Below, in pieces: positions 1-8,125 of a DNA stretch of 19,069 bases. Under the pieces are notes generated by a model that worked only from the letters and a program-made list of their open reading frames with translations, was not told the DNA's origin and did not search any database. Where the stretch lies: NCBI GenBank assembly GCA_045106295.1, contig JBGCEI010000167.1, positions 1 to 19,069 of the forward strand. The letters are read 5' to 3'. The first letter of the stretch is position 1, and each line of letters opens with the position of its first letter. Source of the stretch: WTJX01 sp045106295. Its GTDB lineage: Bacteria; Bacteroidota; Bacteroidia; Cytophagales; JAAEPT01. The translations under genes and the position numbers were made by a program.

Positions 1-2389
1 TTTAGGTCCAGGTGGTCTTTCAAGAGAAAGAGCTGGTTTTGAGGTAAGGGATGTACACTATACTCATTACGGTCGTTTATGTACTATTGAAACTCCTGAG
101 GGTCCAAATATTGGTCTGATTTCATCTCTTTGTGTTCATGCAAAGGTGAATAACATGGGGTTCATTGAAACACCTTATAGAAAAGTAGTTAGTGGTAAGG
201 CTTCTAAAGACGTAGTATTTTTGACTGCTGAAGAAGAAGATGACCATAACATTGCACAGGCAAATGCTGAGATAGATAATAAAGGAGTCTTTGCTTCAGA
301 TAGAGTGAAAGCTCGTTTTGAAGGTGATTTCCCAGTTGTTGGACCAGACAAATTATCCTTTATGGATGTAGCACCTAACCAGATTGTATCTGTTGCTGCT
401 TCTATGATTCCATTCTTGGAGCATGATGATGCAAACAGGGCCTTGATGGGATCCAACATGCAGCGTCAAGCGGTACCATTATTAAAGGCTGAAGCTCCTA
501 TTGTAGGTACAGGTTTAGAAGAGCGTTTAGCGTCAGATTCTAGATCATTGATTTACGCTGAAGGTGATGGAGAGATTGAATATGTTGATGCTACGAAAAT
601 TGTTGTCGCATATAATCTGTCAGATGATGATAAGAGAATTAACTTTGACTCTGAAAGAAAGGTTTATCTTTTAACTAAGTTTAGAAGAACAAATCAAGAT
701 ACATGTATCAACCATACTCCAATCATTAAAAAAGGAGATAAGATTAAAGAAGGTCAAGTATTAGTAGAAGGTTATGCTACCAATAATGGTGAGCTAGCAC
801 TAGGTAAAAACTTACGTGTTGCTTACATGCCTTGGCAAGGATATAACTTTGAGGATGCAATTGTAATCTCTGAGAGAGTAGTAAGAGACGATGTGTACAC
901 ATCACTACACATCGAAGAATTTGAACTGGAAGTAAGAGATACAAAAAGAGGAGAAGAAGAATTAACACCTGAGATTCCTAATGTAAGTGAAGAAGCGGTG
1001 AAACACCTAGATGATAGTGGTGTGATTCGTGTTGGAGCTGAAGTAAAAGAAGGAGATATCATTATTGGTAAGATTACTCCAAAAGGTGAAACTGATCCAA
1101 CTCCAGAAGAAAAGTTACTAAGAGCAATCTTTGGTGATAAAGCAGGAGATGTAAAAGATGCTTCATTGAAAGCGTCTCCATCATTGAATGGTGTTGTTAT
1201 TGGAACTAAATTATTTTCTAGACCTAAGAAAGATAAAGAAGCTAAAGCACAATCTAAGAAAGAATTAGTTGAGCTTAAGAAAGATTACAGTAAGCAATTA
1301 TCTATTCTTAAATCTTTATTGTTAGAGAAACTAATAGGTCTTTTAGAAGGAAAAACATGTCAAGGAATCAGGCACAAGTTTGGTGAAGAGATTATGTCTA
1401 AAGGAGTGAAATTCAACAAGAAAAACGTTGAAGAGAACTTATTCCCTGAAAAGAATATCTATAAGGATGAAAGTAACTATGCCGTTCCGGAAGAAGTTAA
1501 CTTTATCTCTAATCTAGTTCTTGACAATTGGAGTACTGATGAAGCGACGAATGATTTAGTTATTCGATTAATTAAGAATTTCAATAACTCTAGAAACAAA
1601 GTTGCTTCTAACTTTAAGCGTGAACGATTCACAATTGAAGTAGGGGACGAGTTACCTACTGGTATTGTTCAACTGGCTAAAGTTTACGTTGCGAAGAAAC
1701 GTAAATTGAAAGTAGGAGATAAAATGGCAGGTAGACACGGTAATAAAGGTGTTGTAGCTAAGATTGTAAGAGAAGAAGATATGCCGTTCTTAGAGGATGG
1801 AACACCAATGGATATTGTATTGAACCCACTGTGTGTACCTTCAAGAATGAATTTAGGACAGATTTATGAAACTGTACTAGGTTGGGCTGGAACTGTCTTA
1901 AACAAAAAGTATGCATCTCCTATTTTTGATGGTGCTTCTGAAGAAGAAGTATTAACAGAGCTAAGAGCAGCTGGAATTCCTGAGTATGGAAGAACCTACT
2001 TAATTGATGGTTTAACAGGACACAAATTTGATCAACCAGTAACGGTTGGAGTGAGTTACATGCTGAAACTAGGTCACTTAGTTGACGATAAGATGCACGC
2101 TCGTTCTATTGGACCTTATTCATTAATTACGCAACAGCCATTAGGTGGTAAGGCGCAATTTGGGGGACAACGTTTTGGAGAGATGGAAGTGTGGGCTTTA
2201 GAGGCATTTGGTGCTTCTCATATCCTACAGGAAATCCTAACTATCAAGTCGGATGACGTGATTGGAAGAGCAAAAACATACGAAGCCATTGTAAAAGGTG
2301 AAAATTTACCTAAGCCTAGTATTCCTGAATCATTCAACGTATTGGTTCATGAGCTAAGAGGTTTGGCATTAGAAATTACATTAGACTAA
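1..2389 (+). CDS. rpoB: RNA polymerase beta subunit, C-terminal part (5' end outside window)
   Basis: This is the beta subunit of DNA-directed RNA polymerase, which forms half of the active-site cleft and the RNA exit path. The reading frame is open from the first bases of the window (first full codon at 2), so the N-terminal third or so is missing; 795 codons are visible. The visible part starts inside the rifampicin pocket at LGPGGLSRERAGFEV, so most of rifampicin cluster I lies outside, while cluster II (IETPEGPNIGL, near base 90) is present and looks wild-type. Further on are the catalytic-centre block GDKMAGRHGNKGV (about 1709-1750), NPLCVPSRMNLGQ, and the C-terminal clamp anchor GGQRFGEMEVWALEAFGA. 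An internal ATG at 146 is not the start, because conserved beta sequence runs straight through it. rpoC follows after 26 bases, as in nearly all bacteria. Certain identification by family motifs. Confidence 0.98.
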   Translation, partial: LGPGGLSRERAGFEVRDVHYTHYGRLCTIETPEGPNIGLISSLCVHAKVNNMGFIETPYRKVVSGKASKDVVFLTAEEEDDHNIAQANAEIDNKGVFASDRVKARFEGDFPVVGPDKLSFMDVAPNQIVSVAASMIPFLEHDDANRALMGSNMQRQAVPLLKAEAPIVGTGLEERLASDSRSLIYAEGDGEIEYVDATKIVVAYNLSDDDKRINFDSERKVYLLTKFRRTNQDTCINHTPIIKKGDKIKEGQVLVEGYATNNGELALGKNLRVAYMPWQGYNFEDAIVISERVVRDDVYTSLHIEEFELEVRDTKRGEEELTPEIPNVSEEAVKHLDDSGVIRVGAEVKEGDIIIGKITPKGETDPTPEEKLLRAIFGDKAGDVKDASLKASPSLNGVVIGTKLFSRPKKDKEAKAQSKKELVELKKDYSKQLSILKSLLLEKLIGLLEGKTCQGIRHKFGEEIMSKGVKFNKKNVEENLFPEKNIYKDESNYAVPEEVNFISNLVLDNWSTDEATNDLVIRLIKNFNNSRNKVASNFKRERFTIEVGDELPTGIVQLAKVYVAKKRKLKVGDKMAGRHGNKGVVAKIVREEDMPFLEDGTPMDIVLNPLCVPSRMNLGQIYETVLGWAGTVLNKKYASPIFDGASEEEVLTELRAAGIPEYGRTYLIDGLTGHKFDQPVTVGVSYMLKLGHLVDDKMHARSIGPYSLITQQPLGGKAQFGGQRFGEMEVWALEAFGASHILQEILTIKSDDVIGRAKTYEAIVKGENLPKPSIPESFNVLVHELRGLALEITLD

Positions 2390-2415
2390 TAACATTTAAC
2401 TAGTAAATTATTTTT

Positions 2416-5400
2416 ATGGCTTTCAGAAGTAATAAAAAGATCAATAAAGATTTTTCTAAAGTAACGGTAAGTTTAGCATCTCCAGAGTCTATCTTAGAGA
2501 ATTCTCACGGAGAAGTTACGCAACCAGAAACAATTAATTACAGAACATACAAACCAGAAATGGGAGGTTTGTTTTGTGAGCGAATTTTCGGACCTGTTAA
2601 AGACTGGGAATGTCACTGTGGTAAATACAAAAGAATCCGATACAAAGGAATTGTTTGTGACCGTTGTGGTGTTGAAGTAACAGAGAAGAAAGTACGAAGA
2701 GAGAGAATGGGACACATAGAATTGGTGATTCCTGTTGCTCACATTTGGTATTTCCGTTCGTTACCAAATAAAATTGGTTACTTATTGGGGCTTCCGACTA
2801 AGAAACTGGATCAGATTATTTATTACGAACGTTTCGTAGTAATTCAACCTGGTATCAAAGCAGAAGATGGTATTGCTTACCTAGACTTCCTTACGGAAGA
2901 TGAGTATTTAGATATCATGGACAAGCTTCCAAGAGAAAATCAATTGTTAGAAGATACTGATCCTAATAAATTCATCGCTAAGATGGGAGCTGAAGGATTA
3001 GAAGACTTACTAGCAAGAACAAATCTTGATGAGCTTTCTTATGATTTAAGACATAAAGCGGCTAATGATACTTCTCAACAGAGAAAAGCAGAAGCACTAA
3101 AGAGGCTCAAGGTTGTAGAAGCATTCAGAGATGCTAGAACTAGAATCGAAAACAGACCAGAGTGGATGATCATTAAAATGGTGCCAGTAATTCCACCAGA
3201 ATTACGTCCATTAGTTCCATTGGATGGAGGTCGTTTTGCAACGTCTGATTTGAATGATCTTTACAGAAGAGTAATCATCAGAAATAACAGACTGAAGCGA
3301 TTAATAGAAATTAAAGCTCCTGAAGTGATTCTTAGAAATGAGAAACGTATGCTTCAAGAAGCGGTTGATTCATTATTCGATAACTCAAGAAAAGTAAATG
3401 CTGTAAAAGCCGATGGTAACAGAGCATTGAAATCATTGAGTGACATGCTTAAAGGTAAGCAAGGTCGTTTCCGTCAAAACTTATTAGGTAAAAGGGTAGA
3501 TTACTCTGGTAGATCTGTAATTGTTGTAGGCCCTGAGTTAAAACTACATGAATGTGGTTTACCTAAGAATATGGCTGCTGAGCTTTTCAAACCATTTATT
3601 ATCAGGAAATTGATAGAAAGGGGTATTGTAAAGACAGTGAAGTCTGCTAAGAAAATTGTTGATAGAAAAGATCCTGTAGTTTGGGATATCATAGAAAACG
3701 TATTGAAAGGACACCCTGTTCTATTGAACAGAGCTCCTACACTACACAGATTAGGTATTCAGGCTTTCCAACCTAAATTAATAGAAGGAAAAGCGATTCA
3801 ATTACATCCATTAGTATGTACTGCATTTAACGCCGATTTTGACGGTGACCAGATGGCTGTACACGTACCTCTAGGTCAGGAAGCTGTTCTAGAAGCACAG
3901 ATGTTGATGTTGGCATCTCACAATATTCTTAACCCTGCCAATGGAGCACCAGTAACGGTACCTTCACAAGACATGGTATTAGGTCTTTATTATCTTACAA
4001 AAGGAAAGAAGGGAACTAAGAAAGAGAAGATTGCTGGAGAAGGAATGACTTTCTATAGCGCTGAAGAAGTTGAGATAGCGATTAACGAAGGACAGCTTTC
4101 TAAGCATGCATTTATTAAAGTTAGAACGACAGTAAGAACTGAAGAAGGAGAGTTAGAAACTCAAATTGTAGAAACTGTTGCTGGTAGAGTATTGTTTAAT
4201 AAGCATGTACCTGAAGAAATAGGGTTCATCGATGAGTTATTAACTAAGAAAAAGTTACAACAAATTATTTCTACTGTTTATAAGTTAGCAGGGAATGAAA
4301 AAACGGCTAAGTTCTTAGATGATATCAAACAAGTAGGATTTAAAATGGCTTACTTAGGTGGTCTTTCTATTGGTTTGAATGATGTTAAGATTCCAGCAGA
4401 AAAGGCATCATTGGTTGATGGAGCTAAGACAGAAGTAGATGCTGTTTGGAATAATTACTTAATGGGATTAATTACTGATAACGAACGTTATAATCAGGTA
4501 ATTGACATCTGGACAAGAGTTAACTCTCAGTTGACAGATACATTGATGACTCAGTTAGCAAATGAAGATCAAGGATTTAATTCGATCTACATGATGATGC
4601 ACTCAGGAGCACGTGGTTCTAGAGAGCAGATTCGTCAGCTAGGAGGAATGAGAGGATTAATGGCGAAACCACAGAAAAACTTAGCTGGGTCTGTAGGTGC
4701 TATTATTGAAAACCCAATTCTTTCTAACTTTAAAGAAGGACTAGATGTAATTGAGTACTTTATCTCTACACACGGTGCTAGGAAAGGTCTAGCAGATACA
4801 GCTCTTAAAACGGCTGATGCTGGTTACTTAACAAGACGTTTAGTAGATGTTGCTCAAGATGTAATTGTTAACGAAGAAGACTGTGGTACGCTCAGAGGAT
4901 TAGTTGCTACTGCTTTGAAAGATAACGAAGATATAGTTGAACCATTGTCAGAGCGTGTTTTAGGTAGAGTATCTGTTCATAATGTGTATGATCCTGCTAC
5001 TGAAGAACTAATTGTAGCTGCAGGTGATGAGATAGTAGAGTCTATTGCTAAGAAATTAGACGAAGTAGATATCGAAGAAGTAGAAATACGTTCTCCATTA
5101 ACATGTGAAACAAAAAGAGGTATCTGTGCTAAATGTTACGGTAGAAACCTATCGAATGGACAGATGGTTAACATTGGTGAGGCTGTAGGTGTAATTGCTG
5201 CACAGTCAATTGGTGAGCCAGGAACTCAGTTAACACTTCGTACATTCCACGTTGGGGGTACAGCCTCTAACATTGCAGTAGAAGCAAGTGTAATTGCTAA
5301 GTTTGATGGACAGTTAGAGTTTGAAGATATTCGTTTCGTAGATTCAGTTAATGCTGATGGCGAGCCTGTTAAAATGATAATGGGTAGAGCTGGGGAGATT

Positions 5401-6726
5401 AGAATCGTAGAACCAAAAACGAAGAAAGTTTTAATTGCTAACAACATACCTTATGGTGCAGTTCTTAAAGTAAAAGACAAGCAGAAAGTTAAAAAAGGAG
5501 ATCAAATTTGTTTCTGGGATCCATATAACGCTGTGATTATGTCTGAGAAAGAAGGTACAATCGACTTCGAATCTATCGAGGAAGGTATCACATTCAAAGA
5601 AGAGACGGATGAGCACACAGGTCACAGAGAGAAGGTTATTATCGAAACAAGAGATAAAACTAAAAATCCTTCTGTATTAGTTGATACTGGTAATGAGGAA
5701 GATTCTAAAGGATATAGTATTCCTGTAGGAGCTCATTTAGCTGTTGAAAAAGGGGATAAAGTAATTGCTGGTCAGATTTTGGTAAAAATACCTAGAACTA
5801 CAGGTAAAACACGTGATATTACTGGAGGTCTACCAAGAGTAACAGAGTTGTTCGAGGCGAGAAACCCTTCTAATCCAGCGGTTGTTTCTGAAATCAATGG
5901 TGTGGTAACATACGGTGGTATCAAGAGAGGTAATAGAGAGATATTTGTAGAGTCAAAAGACGGAGTTAAGAAGAAGTACATGGTTTCTTTATCGAAACAT
6001 ATCTTAGTTCAAGATAATGACTTTATCAAGGCGGGTAGCCCATTATCAGATGGTGCTATCACTCCTAAAGACATTCTTTCTATTAAAGGACCTACAGCAG
6101 TACAACAGTACTTAGTGAATGAGATTCAAGAAGTATATCGTCTACAAGGTGTTAAGATTAGTGATAAACACATCGAAACAATTGTAAGACAGATGATGCA
6201 GAAAGTTGATATCCTTGATTCAGGTGATACAGCATTCCTACCAGGTCAGATAGTAAGTAAGTTTGACTTTATGGAAGAAAATGATGAAATCTTAGATAAG
6301 AAAGTAGTTGTTGACGCAGGTGACTCTGCTGAAGTGAAGCCAGGTCAGATTCTTACAGCTAGAAAGCTAAGAGATGAAAACTCTAGCTTGAAGAGAAAGG
6401 ATATGAAACTAGTGACAGTGAGAGATGCTCAACCAGCTGTTTCTAAGCCTACACTTCAAGGTATTACTCAGTCATCATTAGGTACGAGAAGCTTTATCTC
6501 TGCAGCATCATTCCAGGAAACTACAAAAGTTCTAAGTGAAGCTTCAATTAGAGGAAAGGCAGATACGTTACAAGGCTTGAAAGAGAATGTAATTGTAGGT
6601 CATTTAATACCTGCAGGTACAGGAAATAGAGAGTTTGATAACCTAATTGTTGGTAACGAAGAAGAGTACGAACAGCTAGCTGCTCAAGCAAAAATTAAAG
6701 AAAGAGAGAAGTCATTACAAGAGTAG
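2416..6726 (+). CDS. rpoC: RNA polymerase beta' subunit
   Basis: This is the beta' subunit (1436 aa), which carries the catalytic magnesium site of RNA polymerase. The N-terminal zinc ribbon has Cys66, Cys68, Cys81 and Cys84. The catalytic NADFDGD motif is at residues 472-478, with Asp474, Asp476 and Asp478 as the metal ligands. MMMHSGARGS (about 725-734) precedes the bridge helix, which begins near residue 775 (GLDVIEYF). The second zinc site is Cys823, Cys897, Cys904 and Cys907. The trigger loop is split: its first arm ends around TFHVGG (943-948) and conserved sequence resumes at DITGGLPRVTELFEARNP from 1134. That leaves about 180 residues of insert in the place of the E. coli SI3 domain. 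The ATG at 2416 gives the standard beta' N-terminus. The gene is co-transcribed with rpoB (26-base gap) and closed by a strong terminator. Confidence 0.98.
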   Translation: MAFRSNKKINKDFSKVTVSLASPESILENSHGEVTQPETINYRTYKPEMGGLFCERIFGPVKDWECHCGKYKRIRYKGIVCDRCGVEVTEKKVRRERMGHIELVIPVAHIWYFRSLPNKIGYLLGLPTKKLDQIIYYERFVVIQPGIKAEDGIAYLDFLTEDEYLDIMDKLPRENQLLEDTDPNKFIAKMGAEGLEDLLARTNLDELSYDLRHKAANDTSQQRKAEALKRLKVVEAFRDARTRIENRPEWMIIKMVPVIPPELRPLVPLDGGRFATSDLNDLYRRVIIRNNRLKRLIEIKAPEVILRNEKRMLQEAVDSLFDNSRKVNAVKADGNRALKSLSDMLKGKQGRFRQNLLGKRVDYSGRSVIVVGPELKLHECGLPKNMAAELFKPFIIRKLIERGIVKTVKSAKKIVDRKDPVVWDIIENVLKGHPVLLNRAPTLHRLGIQAFQPKLIEGKAIQLHPLVCTAFNADFDGDQMAVHVPLGQEAVLEAQMLMLASHNILNPANGAPVTVPSQDMVLGLYYLTKGKKGTKKEKIAGEGMTFYSAEEVEIAINEGQLSKHAFIKVRTTVRTEEGELETQIVETVAGRVLFNKHVPEEIGFIDELLTKKKLQQIISTVYKLAGNEKTAKFLDDIKQVGFKMAYLGGLSIGLNDVKIPAEKASLVDGAKTEVDAVWNNYLMGLITDNERYNQVIDIWTRVNSQLTDTLMTQLANEDQGFNSIYMMMHSGARGSREQIRQLGGMRGLMAKPQKNLAGSVGAIIENPILSNFKEGLDVIEYFISTHGARKGLADTALKTADAGYLTRRLVDVAQDVIVNEEDCGTLRGLVATALKDNEDIVEPLSERVLGRVSVHNVYDPATEELIVAAGDEIVESIAKKLDEVDIEEVEIRSPLTCETKRGICAKCYGRNLSNGQMVNIGEAVGVIAAQSIGEPGTQLTLRTFHVGGTASNIAVEASVIAKFDGQLEFEDIRFVDSVNADGEPVKMIMGRAGEIRIVEPKTKKVLIANNIPYGAVLKVKDKQKVKKGDQICFWDPYNAVIMSEKEGTIDFESIEEGITFKEETDEHTGHREKVIIETRDKTKNPSVLVDTGNEEDSKGYSIPVGAHLAVEKGDKVIAGQILVKIPRTTGKTRDITGGLPRVTELFEARNPSNPAVVSEINGVVTYGGIKRGNREIFVESKDGVKKKYMVSLSKHILVQDNDFIKAGSPLSDGAITPKDILSIKGPTAVQQYLVNEIQEVYRLQGVKISDKHIETIVRQMMQKVDILDSGDTAFLPGQIVSKFDFMEENDEILDKKVVVDAGDSAEVKPGQILTARKLRDENSSLKRKDMKLVTVRDAQPAVSKPTLQGITQSSLGTRSFISAASFQETTKVLSEASIRGKADTLQGLKENVIVGHLIPAGTGNREFDNLIVGNEEEYEQLAAQAKIKEREKSLQE

Positions 6727-6751
6727 TCTCAAAATGACAGACTAAAAATGT

Positions 6752-6792
6752 AAAGTGCTAAAGTATGTCGTATGCTTTAGCACTTTTTTTTT
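6752..6792 (+). terminator. Strong Rho-independent terminator after rpoC
   Basis: A perfect 12-bp inverted repeat (arms 6752-6763 and 6775-6786) encloses an 11-base loop. The 3' arm runs into nine T residues (6784-6792). It begins 25 bases after the rpoC stop codon and ends 20 bases before the DUF3467 start. It is the best terminator in the window and presumably ends most rpoBC transcripts. Confidence 0.88.
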
Positions 6793-6812
6793 GAAATAAT
6801 TAAGAAATAAAC

Positions 6813-7133
6813 ATGGAGGATAAAATCGCTGAAAATGAAAATCAGCTAAACATAGAGTTATCTGAAGAAGTAGCTGAAGGAGAGTATGTGAATTTAGCTA
6901 TGATAGCACATTCTAACAGTGAATTTGTTGTAGACTTCATCAGAGTATTACCCGGTATTCCTAAGGCTAAAGTCAAGTCACGAGTTATCTTATCTCCTGA
7001 GCATGCTAAGAGATTGGTGTCAGCTTTAGAAGATAATATTGACAAGTACGAAGATAGCTTTGGTAAGATAAAACCAGCGTCTCAAACGCCATCATTTCCA
7101 ATGAATTTTGGAGGTACAATGGGTGAAGCGTAG
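6813..7133 (+). CDS. DUF3467 family protein, function unknown
   Basis: This small acidic protein of 106 aa matches the DUF3467 family, which is often found beside rpoC in Bacteroidota. The recognisable core is VNLAMIAHSNSEFVVDFIRV (about residues 26-45), then PGIPKAKVKSRVILSPEHAKRL and an amphipathic helix ending near residue 80. A Pro/Met/Gly-rich tail follows. There is no signal peptide, membrane segment or obvious catalytic motif, so it is probably a cytoplasmic binding or adaptor protein; that is inference. The ATG at 6813 is preceded by an A-rich stretch (GAAATAATTAAGAAATAAAC) and no Shine-Dalgarno, as is usual in this phylum. It sits 86 bases after rpoC but behind a strong terminator. 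I see no -7 promoter motif in the 20 bases before it, so its transcription probably depends on read-through or on a promoter inside rpoC. Confidence 0.85.
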   Translation: MEDKIAENENQLNIELSEEVAEGEYVNLAMIAHSNSEFVVDFIRVLPGIPKAKVKSRVILSPEHAKRLVSALEDNIDKYEDSFGKIKPASQTPSFPMNFGGTMGEA

Positions 7134-7153
7134 TCACTAAAAAATAAAATATT

Positions 7154-7199
7154 GAAATTCTACTCTAAAACATAGCGTAAAAAAGCAGAGTTTCTTTTT
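7154..7199 (+). terminator. Probable terminator after DUF3467 gene
   Basis: The arms 7154-7161 (GAAATTCT) and 7187-7194 (AGAGTTTC) pair over 8 bp including one G-T wobble, and five T residues (7195-7199) follow. The 25-base loop is long and the stem AT-rich, so this is weaker than the rpoC terminator. Its T-run lies where the -33 element of the rpsL promoter would be. Confidence 0.5.
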
Positions 7200-7232
7200 A
7201 TGGTAAAGTTATTTTGTATACCTTTGCAGTCC
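7196..7232 (+). promoter_or_regulatory. Bacteroidota-type promoter of rpsL-rpsG-fusA-rpsJ
   Basis: The -7 element TACCTTTG (7219-7226) matches the Bacteroidota consensus TAnnTTTG. It lies in the longer motif ATACCTTTGCAGTCC (7218-7232), which is nearly repeated before rplC and rpsH. The -33 element is poor: only TTTTA (7196-7200) is at the right distance, about 18-19 bases upstream. Transcription would start around 7230, leaving an A-rich leader of about 35-38 bases before rpsL in which I see no clear fold. Confidence 0.72.
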
Positions 7233-7267
7233 GAAAAAAATTAAAGTACACTAAAACAAAGTAGTAA

Positions 7268-7642
7268 ATGCCTACTATATCACAGTTAGTAAGAAACGGT
7301 AGAAAAAAAATTGAGTCGAAGTCTAAATCTCCTTCGTTAGACTCATGTCCTCAAAAAAGAGGAGTTTGTACTAGAGTATATACCACTACACCTAAGAAGC
7401 CTAACTCAGCAATGAGAAAAGTAGCTAGGGTAAGATTGACAAATGGAAAAGAAGTGAATGCTTACATTCCAGGAGAAGGTCACAACTTACAGGAACACTC
7501 TATTGTATTAATTAGAGGAGGAAGAGTAAAAGATTTACCAGGTGTGAGATATCACATCATTAGAGGTGCGTTAGATACTGCTGGTGTTGAAGGTAGGTTG
7601 CAGAGAAGATCTAAGTACGGTGCTAAGAGACCTAAGAAATAA
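7268..7642 (+). CDS. rpsL: Ribosomal protein uS12 (S12)
   Basis: S12 sits at the decoding centre of the 30S subunit and monitors codon-anticodon pairing. The 124-aa length equals that of E. coli S12, and the numbering is the same. The loops TTTPKKPNSAMRK (40-52) and GGRVKDLPGVRYH (84-96) are intact. Lys43 and Lys88, the usual sites of streptomycin-resistance changes, are both lysine, so the S12 allele looks wild-type for that drug. Asp89, the residue methylthiolated in some bacteria, is present. It is the first gene after a promoter, with rpsG 9 bases downstream, giving the classical head of the str cluster. The ATG at 7268 gives the standard MPTISQLVR start; no Shine-Dalgarno is seen. Confidence 0.98.
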   Translation: MPTISQLVRNGRKKIESKSKSPSLDSCPQKRGVCTRVYTTTPKKPNSAMRKVARVRLTNGKEVNAYIPGEGHNLQEHSIVLIRGGRVKDLPGVRYHIIRGALDTAGVEGRLQRRSKYGAKRPKK

Positions 7643-7651
7643 TAGATAAAG

Positions 7652-8119
7652 ATGAGAAAGTCTAAACCTAAAAAGAGGATCCCAAAGACGGACCCTAAAT
7701 TCAATGACACTGCAGTAGCAGTATTCGTAAATAACTTAATGCTTGATGGTAAAAAAAGTACTGCGTACAAGATTTTTTATACAGCATTAGAAAAAGTTAC
7801 TGCTAAGACTGAAGAAGAAGGTCTTGACGTATGGAAAAAAGCCTTAGCTAATGTAAGTCCAGCAGTAGAAGTAAAGAGTAGAAGAGTTGGTGGTTCTACA
7901 TTTCAAGTTCCTTTGGAAGTAAGACCAGCTCGTAAGCAAGCATTAGGCATGAAATGGTTGATTAAGTACTCTAGACTTAGACATGAAAAGTCTATGGCTG
8001 ATAACTTAGCTTCAGAAATAATTGCAGCTTCCAAAGGAGAAGGTTCTGCAGTAAAGAAAAAGGATGATATTCACAGAATGGCTGAGGCAAACAAAGCATT
8101 CTCACACTTTAGATTTTAA
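7652..8119 (+). CDS. rpsG: Ribosomal protein uS7 (S7)
   Basis: S7 is a primary binder of the 3' major domain of 16S rRNA. It starts assembly of the 30S head and contacts the E-site tRNA. The 155-aa protein has the usual length and landmarks: a basic N-terminus (MRKSKPKKR), FVNNLMLDGKK (25-35), and VEVKSRRVGGSTFQVPLEV followed by RPARKQALGMKWL, the RNA-binding region. It ends in the typical AEANKAFSHFRF. It lies 9 bases after rpsL and 6 before fusA. In E. coli, S7 represses its own operon at a site in a longer rpsL-rpsG spacer; the 9-base spacer here leaves no room for that structure, so such control must work differently or be absent. Confidence 0.98.
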   Translation: MRKSKPKKRIPKTDPKFNDTAVAVFVNNLMLDGKKSTAYKIFYTALEKVTAKTEEEGLDVWKKALANVSPAVEVKSRRVGGSTFQVPLEVRPARKQALGMKWLIKYSRLRHEKSMADNLASEIIAASKGEGSAVKKKDDIHRMAEANKAFSHFRF

Positions 8120-8125
8120 TCTATA

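Noticed and set aside
5257..5814. The large insert in the RpoC trigger loop (about residues 948-1133) as a possible new domain.
   Set aside because: It sits exactly where E. coli RpoC carries its SI3 insertion and shares segments with it, such as PYGAVL and WDP, so it is a known lineage-type feature.
7643..7651. Possible S7 autoregulatory site between rpsL and rpsG, as in E. coli.
   Set aside because: The spacer is only 9 bases and cannot hold the E. coli type structure; nothing in the flanking coding sequence suggested a replacement.
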